Assembly (NCBI RefSeq): GCF_905475395.1
Contig: NC_058338.1
Coordinates: 90,939,435-91,003,434 of the forward strand
Reading direction: 5' to 3'
Source of the DNA: Chrysoperla carnea
Taxonomy: Eukaryota > Arthropoda > Insecta > Neuroptera > Chrysopidae
DNA: 64,000 bases
Of this stretch, positions 12,438 through 24,400 are shown in pieces (position 1 is the stretch's first letter; the number at the start of each line of letters is the position of its first letter). Both the position numbers and the translations under genes were made by a program. Below the pieces are notes generated by a model. It was not told where the DNA came from, made no database searches, and saw only the letters and a list, made by a program, of their open reading frames with translations.

Positions 12438-15400
12438 TTATTATTATTATTATTATTATTTATTTATTTGACTCTAAAACTTATCAATTTACAGCTTTTA
12501 ATTTAATCATACATTATATTTATAAAAAATAAAATAAAACAAATTGTTACTCTAACTTCTCCTTCCTTACGATTAATATTTTTTTAATAACTCTAGCTAT
12601 ATCCTTTTGCTTAAGTTCTTCTTTATTGTCCATCATATATATATATATATATATATATAGTTATTTATATATATGCCGTCATCTTGGAAAATACTTTTTT
12701 TGCTTTTTGTAACGGCTTTTACAAAAAAATGTTTCAGACAAAAGTTGTTTATTTTTTTATGAGGATGCAAGATCCAATGGACCTATGTCGCTTATTTACG
12801 AACTCTACTTCACTTTTTACCTCCTAGGCACGCTATAAAAATTTCAGCTTGATATCTTGCTGAAGAAGAAAATGCACTATTAAACAAGTGAAAACAAACA
12901 AATGAATGAGTTATTTGTTTAAATACCATGTATAGACAGTGTTGATTACTCTGTCACATTACACACACACACATATATATATATATACGCTCCAACGATT
13001 TTCATTAAAATCAGTATGCCGGGAATTTTGGGGCGATAAATCGATCTAGCTAAGTTTCATTTTTAGAAAACGTCGCTGTATCCATGTTTTAGGTACTGAA
13101 TAAAAAAATCTGGTGTCACAAACTTTTGGGTCAGTCCATAACTGTACTGGATTATGAGTTGGCTTTGAAAAATACTAACTGACAGACATGTTAGGAAATG
13201 CGAACTCAAGCTTGAATCTTTTTGAAATAATTATGCTCGTATTTCAAAAATTCAAAATCCTTATTCAAATTTTTCGTAAGTACATAATTAAACATACACT
13301 CATAAATTTTAATAAAAATTGTTCCATAAAAAACGGTACAAGAGAATATAGGCATTGCATACATATATATTATTATTTTTCTCTATTTATTTTAGCGAAG
13401 ATAACAAAATATTTAGATAAGATTATAAAATCAAGTAAGTTCTCCCATCATATCGTTTTAGAAATAATTATTATAATATTCGTTTTCTATATTCGTCAAA
13501 GATAATTGTTAAAAAGTGATCGCGGTCGCTATAGTAGTATTGTATTAACAATTTAATAATTTTATCATTTTAAATATTAAAAAAAATGATTATTTTAAAA
13601 TACATTGTATTGTTAATTTTTCTCAATCAAAAAGTTTATTGTACAGATGAAGGGTGAGTTTATTTTAAAAATATTTGATAAATAAATAATTGTTTAAAAT
13701 TGAAAACAATTTTTGAGTGGCGCCTTGATGTCGCGAAAAATCAATTGAAAAACAATTTTCATAGAATTTTTAAGAACCATACCTCATTAAGAATTTGTTA
13801 CGATCTGATGATTTTAAAATTATACGTTTTTGAATTTTGCAAACTAGTTTTGTTTTCTGGTCTTCGACTTCAAAAACTTTTTCATAAAGTTTGTGAGAGT
13901 CTAATAATACAGTGAATAAGCCGGAAAAAGTGTCGATAGTGGAAAAGTTGGGAAACAGCACCGATTTTAATGAAACTTTTTGTATCGTGTTTATAGGACC
14001 CCAAGGAGAACATTCAGCCAACTTAACCTAGTCATAGGGAGGAACAGGGTCTCAACGGGGGGCATATGAGTCCAAAAATTTTTTGAAACGCTTATTTTGA
14101 ATTAAATTTGTCATCTAGAAATATTTTTGGTCGCTGAATACGAATCCGATGTCAGATTACACGAATTCTGTCACGTATTCCGAAAATCGGCACAAAAAAC
14201 AAAATATTTTTGTTACAATCCAATATAATAAAATATTGACATTGGAAATAATAAATTTACATAATTATATCAAGGTATTGGTAGTTTTTGAGACAATATT
14301 CAGAAAAAAATTTTAATTTTTAATTACTGGCAAAAATGGCGCGGTTTTTAGTAGAAGTGACCAAATCCGTGCAATCTGACATCGGATTTGTAATCAGCGA
14401 CCAAAAATACCACAAAAATTCTTTAAGACTGAATACCGTAACATAAGAGAAGGTTAACATCAGGTCAAAGACCTCCTTAAATCCCTTGCGAAACGAACTC
14501 TGATATCGAAGTTATGTTGAAATCATCCTTTTAAAGGTAGAGGAATGGGAGTCAAAAAGGCAGGGGGTATATTATGTAATATTTGTTTATAATTCTTGCG
14601 AATAATAATTGTATTATTTATAAAGCATTGTCCAGCGAAGCGGGCGGTTATTGGCTAGTATTGAACATAAAAGAAATTTTTGTTATCTCCGGTGTTCACT
14701 TTTATACCCTGTATTACTATATATGTAATATATATTAAGGTATACTAAGTTTAATCCCAAGTTCGTAAGTGTCCATTTTCTCCAAAACTATAAAAGATAG
14801 ACTTGAAAATTTGCAGATAGCTTCAATTAGTGGTCTTGTGAAACGAAAGACCGCCATAATTGTGTTAGTTTTTTTAACTCTTCTAATTTATAAAATATTA
14901 ATGCAAGCTGTGACATTCAACACTTTCTATACAGGATATTTAAACAATTAACTCAGTTAATTATTTGTATTTAAACAATTTAGAAGATTTTATGTTAATA
15001 TCCGATTAAAAAGAATTTTGACACATGAAGAAAAGATATGAAATAAGTAAACATTATAAATTATTGAAACAGATTGTGACCCCATTTTCTATTTTCTTAT
15101 CACAAAAATATATTTCGCTAAAAGATGCATGTAATATTTGCATAAAACGTTCAGATATTTTTTAAACGACTTTATTGATTCATCGATAAACAATTTTCGT
15201 TCGTCAATTCACAATGAAGCAAAATTTCTATAATTTTCTTTGTACCTTTCTTTTTACCATTTAGAAAATTGATAAAGATAAGTTTGATAATAACGAAATA
15301 TGAAGTTTTAATCGTGGTTCGATTTTCGAATTAATGGAAATTGAATTTTTTATTTTCATGCTTAGAATTTCATGATAATTTTTTTTCTATCGTTTATGCT

Positions 15401-18400
15401 AAAAGAAAGTTATCGGAAAAATGTTAATATGTAGGAGCAAAGGGCAGAATATTTGCAACTGCCGAAGGGGTTAAAAATTGTATTATTCTATTTTTCAACC
15501 CTTTTGACCATTTTAAACATCTTTCCCTTTGTTCATACGTGACTTTATTTTAACATAAACGGCGGGTAAAAAAGTATAATGGAAAAACGAAAAAATAATT
15601 TCTATTAATAAAAAAAACTTCATTTTCATTTATAACCATAATTAAATTTCGCTTCATTATGAGCTCGCGGTCTATTAGGTATAATAATTAATTATAATTA
15701 TAAATTAAGTAATCATTATCAATGCGCAAATTTCATAAATTATCGATTTTCATAGTAGCATAGGTTTTTCCAGTAAACATATGTAAATTTCAATAGACTT
15801 TTCATAGATTAGAATTGACAATAAGTAAATAATTTAGTCATCGATAAAATTTTCTCTTGAAAAAAATAATGTCATAAAATAGTAAAATTTTTTTTTTAAT
15901 TTCCACTTAAACAAGTTTACTCATTTTCAAATAATTTAAGTAAAATAAAAATAAATTTATCTTAAAAAAATTGGTTTGAACGCCAGATAACAAGTGAAAT
16001 TTACAAAATTATAAAAATCCTCGATAAATGCAGATTTTTCCTTCTACCTCTCTCTAGGTTGAACTGATTTCCTTAAAACATAGCTAAAAACACTCTCCAT
16101 TAAATTACCTTTAAAAAAAATCTGTTCATCCGTTTAGGAGCTACAATGACACAGACAGACACACACACACATAGAGATCAAACTTATAACACCCCTCTTT
16201 TGCGCCGGAGGTTAAAAACCAAATTGAAAGTTTAATTCCAAACTTAGTTTTTGGTGAAATCATTAATAACGGAATGGGCCTATTTATAGCTCACAGAAGG
16301 AAGGAAGCTCAGAGAAGATTCTAAAAAATATTTTTTCTAAGAACCCCAAATTGAATCCGGGGAGAGGGGATAACAATTTTTTACAATTGAAAAATTGAGG
16401 CTTTAGAATCAAACAATCTGTAATTACTCTTCAGAACTTTATAAAAGATGTTCATAGATGATTTTAAAATTTTGAACTGCTTAAAAATTTAATTTATTTG
16501 CTTTAATTTACAGCTTTGAAAATAAACTTTCTGGGGTTTTTCCAAACATTAAATTATTAATAACTCCAAAACGGTGAGCTTTAGGAAAAAGTCACAAGGA
16601 GTCTTTTTAACGTTAACCCAAAAAACTATTGAAAAACTATTTGGTTCAAAAAATTGACATTTAAATGTTTCAGGGGAGAGGGAGGGATATACAAAAATTG
16701 GACTAAAAGGATTTCTGGCAACATCCGGATTATTAATCTATAAGCTAATTATTTTTTCCACCAGGAGAGTTGAGTGTGTAATATTACCCCCCTCCCCGAT
16801 TTGTAAAATTTCTTTCCTCAAATATTTTTTCCCACCAGGGTACATCTAGCGTCTGTTCTAAAATTCAAATTTGTTCTCAGAGATACCGCTGCGGATATAG
16901 CAGAGACACCAATAATACCATTAGTCGCAGCAGTTCAATCAACAGAAGTCCCATCACTGAGTCCTAGCAATACGACTTCAATATCGAACACAACCGGGAT
17001 AGTAAATTCAACAGAAACCGCTAATAATACAAGTACGACTTCTGAAAAAGATTTAGAAGTACGACTTCAATCAAATCTTACAATTACCTCAACAGAACCA
17101 TCTGTATTAAATGTAACATCATCTTCAGAAGTGCTACCAGCAGTTGTAGCCCCATTAAATTCCACAGAACGTATAATCCCACCAATAGCAACATGTCCAG
17201 CAGAATGTAAATGTGCGCCATCTTTGGTCGATGCAATTTGTACGGGACGTGGTTTACAAGATATACCACATGGTTTTTCAAGTCAAGTGAAAATGTTAAT
17301 ATTGACTAGTAATAATATCACGGAAATTGGTGAAAATTGTTTTAAAGAACGTAATTTATTTGAGTTGATGTCGTTGCTCATGAATCATAATCGAATTTCA
17401 ATTTTACATCCAAATGTAAGTATATCTATGAATGATTCAAAGAACTGAACCGGGGGATACCGAGTCATTCTGGAGCTTTGTGAAGCTCATACAAAATAAA
17501 ATTGCCCTTACTCTTGGCTATTTAATTTCATTATTACAACATCAGAAATGCAAAAGTAATCGGTGCTTTTGTTTAAGTTAACATATGCTTGAAACTTGAT
17601 AAATAAGTTTTATCGATAAAAATGCTTCAAGCAAAAAATGTTGGGTCTATAGGTGCACATCTTACGCAGGCATAAATTTGACCTAGGTTTTAGAGCTCAA
17701 TGAAAAGCTTTAAATTAGAAAGTTTTACTTTAAATTAGAAAGTTGTTGTCGTTTAAAAAAAAAAAAATTTTTCCGCGAAAAAGTTTAAAAATTAATGCAA
17801 GCACTGATATTCAACACTTTCTATACAGGATATTTCAAAAATTACCTCAGTCAATTGTTTATTTTCACTTGCTGTTTTTGTTTTTCAGGCATTTGTAGTT
17901 TTAAAGCATTTAGAAGTATTAGATTTAGGCGATAATCGATTAACAGTATTAAGTCCCGATTTATTTGTAAATAATATGGCTTTGACTATACTGCGCTTGG
18001 ATAATAACACACAATTACAAATCCCAGAAAGCGGGGCTTTAATAAATGCACCAGCATTACATGATTTAAACATATCTTCGTGTAATATATCATTTTTACC
18101 GAATGATATATTTTCTGGAACACCATTATTGGATACAATTGATTTAAGTGGAAATAATTTGAAAGTAAGTACGAAAATCTACTTTAATAGTTTAAAATCG
18201 GTGGAAATATCAATTACATCATTCTTTTACTTTCACTAAAGCCCAATCAAATGAAGATTTAAACTACTCATAGCCCAATTAAATGAAGATTTAAACTACT
18301 TTCAAAATGGAAGCCTACATTTTTGAATATAAGTTCGTTTTGACATAAATTTGAAGTATAAATAGTTAAAAATATTGAATTCTATTTAAGAGGTAGAAAA

Positions 18401-21400
18401 ACATTAAAAACTACCCCCAAAATCACTTTTTTGAACTATCTCGATTCTCAATTCATTAGTTCCAATTTAGACTACCAGATGGCACTGCTTGCACTTAAAT
18501 GTTCAAATTCTAATTCGCCAACTATCGATAATAATTCGTACTAATTAAAACAGAAAGAGGACCATTTTTCAGTATTTCCAATTTAAACTACCAGGTTACT
18601 TTCAATTTATCAATAAAAATAATTGTATTTTATTACAGGAATTAAATCCACTAGTTTTAAAAACATTACCCGATTTAATTGCAATCATATTACCAAAATC
18701 ATTCGAACCAAAAAGTCATGAAATATGTTTGGCACATGAAAAATTAGAGAAAATTGTTATATCAAATAAAGGTTACGAGGAAAATATTGAATGTGGTAAA
18801 TTATTATCAAATGCATCACTTCAAATATCAGAGATTATTGTACCGCCATTAATTACTGTGGATAATACAAAACTTCAAAATAATTACACTGGAGATGCTG
18901 TTGTTAATAGTACGGCGGAAAATATAATTAAAGTTGTTGCTAATTTATCGTCTGGCATATCGGAATCAAAAAAAGTAGTTAAATTGGATACGAACTCAAT
19001 ATTGTCTGATTCTGTAAGTCCACAAAATATTCAAAACGATAATGCACGTTCCAATCAATATTCCATGGCGGACTCACTCAACGAAAATGAAAGTAAGTAT
19101 GAGCAAAATTAAATTCGTTTTCAGAACAGCACAGTATTTTTCCCACATTATCATGCCTTTCTAAATAACGCACCATGGAATGTCAATGCACCCCCCCCCC
19201 CCCGCGCCATATCCATCTTGGATTTATCGTTTATTTGGATTTAAATGTCAGTCTAATTCGAATACCAAAATAATGTAAAACAAAATTTAAAGATTAAATA
19301 GCACCATGGAAACTTGTCCAACCATAGGCCAAACCCCGCCGTTTAAACGCTTCAACTTCATAGTACGTTCACCAAGCTACTGACATGAAATTTTTGTATA
19401 CTTGATAAAAACCAACTGGAAGATATTTTTCAAAATTTTTCGTACAGGTTTCAAATTTCGAAACATGTCGAAAAAAGTTATGAATTATTTCCTTTCTAGA
19501 TATGGATGACATAGAGCTTGAGGCAATTGAACCACCGACAACCAAATCTTACAAAAATTTTAAACAAAAGCCATTAACTAGCAAAGGATTAACCGGGACA
19601 CAAATTAACAATAAACTTATCGGAATATTAGTATCAATAATTTTAATCTCGTTAATTGCAATTATCATTAAATTTAACTCAGAGAAAATTAAACTATACC
19701 GTGAAAAGCGACGACAAGTTCGGCGGAGGCGTCCTCTTCCAGCTATCAATAGAGGGGAAACTACAGCGTTTAGAGCTGTCGTAGCAAATCAAATAAATTC
19801 TGATCAAGTATAAAATTTACAAATATTTCTGGAATAATCGATCTCCTTCTAAATTCGCTTTTTTTTCATATCATTAGCATCATTTTTTAACCGCCTTCAA
19901 AAAAAGGAGAAAGTTTTCAATTCGACTGTATTTTTTATGACTATTTTATAAAAAAAGTTTTTTTATTCAAAAAACAAAGTTAGTTTTTACGACGGTTGCA
20001 AAAGATTAACCTATGACTCTTGAAATTGCGAAAAGGTGCCTCAAATTTTAACCAATATGCTTGGATTTTTTCAAACATGGAAAGTATAAACATAAGAGAA
20101 AGAAGCATAAGAAAAGATACCAAAATGGTTTATTAAACATGTTTGCCGTTTCCGAGTTCATACCAGAAGCGTATGTAATAAAAGTCTACAAGTTTGGCCA
20201 AGTAACTTTTTCTTACTCTAATTAGGGTTTCTGCTCAATAATTCTCGAAAAATTTATCTTTAGTCGACGGGATCGAGAATACAATTCCGTATGCTAAGTA
20301 AATAAAAAAAATACCTGGATAATAGATTATATCCAAACTCAAGTTCTAATACAACCGAATTTTTCGACATCGGAAACCAAGATAATGAAGAGGATCTCAA
20401 ACTCAACAATGAATTATTTAACTTCAACTAAAAATGCCATTCAGGCAGCTGAAACTACTCCCACTCACATAATTAGAAATTTAATAAAAAAATAATTTCA
20501 GTGATTTGAGTATGTTGGGTAACGAACGTTTGAAAAAAATTACAAAGTTTTAGTGACTATGCAGCCAACATCGACGGAGAATGAACAAAATGTTTGTTTA
20601 GTTAACTAAGTTTTCATAGTACTAGTAATTTTGTTGATTTAATTTTACTAATTATTTTTTATTTAACTAAAGAATCATCTATCAGCCTACCTATTTCTAA
20701 TAAAGCAAAAGTTTGGAAAAAAACATATTGCTTTATTATAAATTTCAAAATTTATCGCGATACTCGAGAAATCCTGGTCGAGAAATAAGAAAGGTCGAAA
20801 AATCAAAAACTCTAATTCTAATTTAAGTTAAGACATTTAAAATCTTTATTGAAAAGCCTACTGTCGCAAGAGGGGTGGTTTTTAATGCCGAAAAAAATTT
20901 CAATTCTACTTTGATAGAAGGCATTCGATAGTTCATGCTGTGCATCGGCACGGCGAGACCATTAACCTTAAGTCTTTAACCCGTTTGAGCAGAATAATTT
21001 ATCTTTCGATTGAACATTGTGATTAAACCATATCTCCACAATTTTGGGAATCTCCTACGATTCCACTCATACAGCAAATTGGTGGAGACCTAGTGAAAGC
21101 CTATAGAAAATCGGTTCCATCTTGAGAGAAGACTGCTCCAGTAGAGAAGATTTGATTGTTTTTCGGCTCCAACTGTTTTTATATTTGAACGAACTCAAAC
21201 GTCTCTGAGGACTTGGGCACAATCAAGGAATTTGATTGCCGCACCCCTCCAATCTTTCAAAACTATTATTAGATATTTCAAATACTATTGAACTATCGAT
21301 TTATGTGATAAAAATTTCATAAATATTTAACTTTCTTTCTAGAAATGGAAGTACGTTTAGCCCCGACACAAAATCAAATTGAGACTAGTGAAAACAAAAT

Positions 21401-24400
21401 GGAATCTACAACAAGCCAAGGTTTATCCGGATCACAAATTGATAACATAATCATTGGAATATTATTAACAATAATTACAGTCACGGGCGCAGCAATAATT
21501 ATCAATTTAAATAAATCAAAAATTGATGCGTACTTTAAAAATCGACAACGGCGGCCTCCATCTCGACCGATCTCCAAAGTTAATGAATTTGAAATTGAAC
21601 CGCTTAAAAGTGTGGTTGCAAATGAATAAATTTTTTGTATACGCCGAAAAATTAGAAGAGGATTAAGAGGATACATACCTCCATAATTTCATGGCCATTT
21701 CATACTTATTTTGTGTATTTTTATTTTTAAAGAAAATTAGAAAAACCGTTTAATCTGTGATTATATATTTTTGATTTCAATAAAAAAAAATTAACAAATC
21801 AAAATAATTTTTTGTAAAGGTTGTGTAAAAGTTTCATTCCAGAGATAATCTTCATAAATTTAAAAATTTTAGAAAACTGCATATTTAATTAAAAATGAAT
21901 CAGGCAAGTTCAAAACTTTTATAAAAATTTAAGAACTTATAAAAGTTCGAATATATAGAAAATACAGGGTTGGGCAGGGAGGTATGAATGTTTTGAAAGT
22001 GGAAAGTGAAAACATTGATTACGTACGAAAAATAAAATCTGTTAAATGCTGTCCGTTTTGTCCACACACTTGATTATGAGTGACGAAGCCCATTTTCATT
22101 TGTCAGGAGTGGTAAACTAGCAGAACTTTAGGTATTGAGCTTCTTAAAATCCACGGCAACTCCATGAAAAATCTCTACACAGCAACAAATTGACTGTTTG
22201 GTGTATCATTAGTCGAAACTTCATTATTGGCCCTTACTTTTTCCAAGAAAACGATCGAATCGTCACTGTCGATACAGATCGTTACCTACCGATGCTGCGT
22301 GAGTTTTTTCTGCCACAATTGAGAAGACGAAGTATCAACCCCAACACAGTATGGTTTCAACAAGGTGGGGCGACATGCCATACATCAAGAGCTACTATGG
22401 AATTTTTGAGGCAGACCTTCCTTGGGCGCCACATTTCGTTGCGTGGAGATGTGGAGTGGTCTCCTCGGTCACAGGGCCTGTCATCTTGTGCCTCTTTTTT
22501 ATGGGGCTACCTAGAAGCACGTGTATACATAAACAAACCACGTACACTTGAAGCCCTAAGTGAAATAATAACACAAGAAATTCGAGCGGTACCACGTGCA
22601 ATGCTTCAAAGGAGTATGGACAACTTCTCACAACGTAGAGTATTTAACAGATGTTATTTTTCGTACGTAATCAATGTTTTAATTTTTTCCTCTTTAATTT
22701 TTAAAATGGCAACATCTAAAGTACACATTAAAAAAATAAATTTTGAGTATCGTTTAAAAATGAGTGTGTAACTGTTATTTCAAATCATCCATACCTCCCT
22801 GCCCAACCCTGTATATAAAGATTACCTCAGTTTAAATTTTCTCGGTTTAAACTATAAACAAGTGAAATTTACAAATATTAAAAAACCACCGACAAATTTA
22901 TCGGGTACGATACCCTAAGCTTGTACTTGAAACATAGCTAAGAACATTTTTCAATTACCTTTCAAACGAAATAAAAAAAGTCAAAATCTGTTAATTTGGG
23001 CGCTACGATGCCACAGGCAGGCACATAGGGGTCAAACTTATAACACTCCTTTTTTGATTCGGATATTGATTTGATTTGGATTGATTCGGAATAGAATTCA
23101 AAAACAAAAATAACAAAAAATTACATCCCGGTTCATATTACTTAAAAATTCCCCTTTTATCCTGTTTGTTTTGATTAATATAAGAAAAAATCTTAAAAAT
23201 AATACTTACTTCCATGACCAGAAATACATTATGGGATGATTCCTTACAATCCAAAAGTGCAACCACATTTTCATGATGTAATTCTGTTAGTTCCTACACA
23301 CACAAAAATTTGTTTAAATTTCATCCAAAATAAAAATTGCTTATAAAATGTGCTGCTTAATATTAAAGCTCTTGGAAAGTCTCAAAGACGAAATTTGCAA
23401 AATGGAAAATTTGAAATCCGCCGGATCCGCTATTTAATCTAAACAAAACGATCCGATCGAGCTAGTAGTTATATCGGATTTTTGTAGAAAATTTAGCGGA
23501 TCACAATTTTTTTTAAATCAATCCGTGTGATTATAGCTATTTAGCCAATTTATTGAAACTAGTATAGCTCAGTATAACAGACTTACATTAAATATAGACT
23601 GATTAAAATAACTTATAAACAAATCTCGTTCGCAAAAATGATGTCAAGTAAGCTACAGAAGATTATTTTAGGGTTGCTTTTAGATCCTCGAGTAGTTAGG
23701 AATTAATTTCGTTGGTTGAAATTATTTATCAAAATCCCTAAGAACTATTGTATTTTATCAGCTGTTATCAATATGATTAATCGTAGTGTCATTTTAATAA
23801 ATTTCGAGCTATTATATTATCGATCTATATTTATTTGATACACGTCTATCCGACAGATAGGTATGTACTTACTAATTGATAATAAGCAGCTTCTTAAAAA
23901 TTTAAAATAAATATTTATGTATCATTTTTTGAACATTTTAATTAACACACTTTTAATGAATTTGACAGTACTTAATAATCGTACATCCTTACAACGCCCT
24001 TATTCCCGCTTATATTAAGGTATTTTTTCTTGAATGTGGATAAAAACAACAATTTTTGAAGTTTTTAATTACAAAATTTCTGTAATTTTCATCGAATATT
24101 ATAAGTCTACTGTCATTTCCGGCCCAGTTCATTAAATAATTTATTTTTCTTCACACTTTTAAAAAAAATACTTTATACATAAATTTGTAAAACAAAACAT
24201 ACCTTTAATATTTTAATCTCCTTTCCCAATAAATTCTGTGACTTAGCTAAACTCTTCTTTGTAATACTTTTAATCGCAACAATTTCGTCTGGACTCTATA
24301 TAAACATGAAATAAAAACATCAATGTATTGTAATTTATGCATATTTACAAAAATAGAAATGCAAATAAAAACACATTTAAAAGATATAAATAATGTGCCT

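Larger units (their letters stand above)
13654..16880 (+). other. First intron of the nested LRR gene
   Basis: No exon was found. It carries repeat C copy 2 (13950-14430), fragments of repeat B (about 14700-14775 and 14917-14957) and repeat A copy 5 (15989-16215). The short ORFs are not protein-like. Confidence 0.6.
10371..23209 (-). other. Atg1 intron 3, 12.8 kb, host of a nested gene and many repeats
   Basis: This intron separates the kinase exon ending ...VFLVME from the exon starting [11 protein letters not shown]. On the plus strand it holds the LRR membrane-protein gene (13586-21629) and a mariner-type element (21965-22811). It also contains copies of repeats A, B, C, E, F and H and several microsatellites. 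No other convincing exon was found in 10371-13585. Confidence 0.85.

Noticed and set aside
12384-12462. CRISPR-like or satellite array
   Set aside because: Simple dinucleotide and trinucleotide repeats without spacers. The window is eukaryotic.
13188-13505. 105-codon ORF just upstream of the LRR gene
   Set aside because: Composition is Ile/Lys/Asn/Phe-rich as expected of random AT-rich DNA, with no domain, no splice context and no family resemblance.
16740-16880. An extra exon of the LRR gene ahead of 16881
   Set aside because: The exon 1 donor at 13653 and the acceptor at 16880 already join in phase with a signal peptide, and no other open stretch with splice sites is needed.
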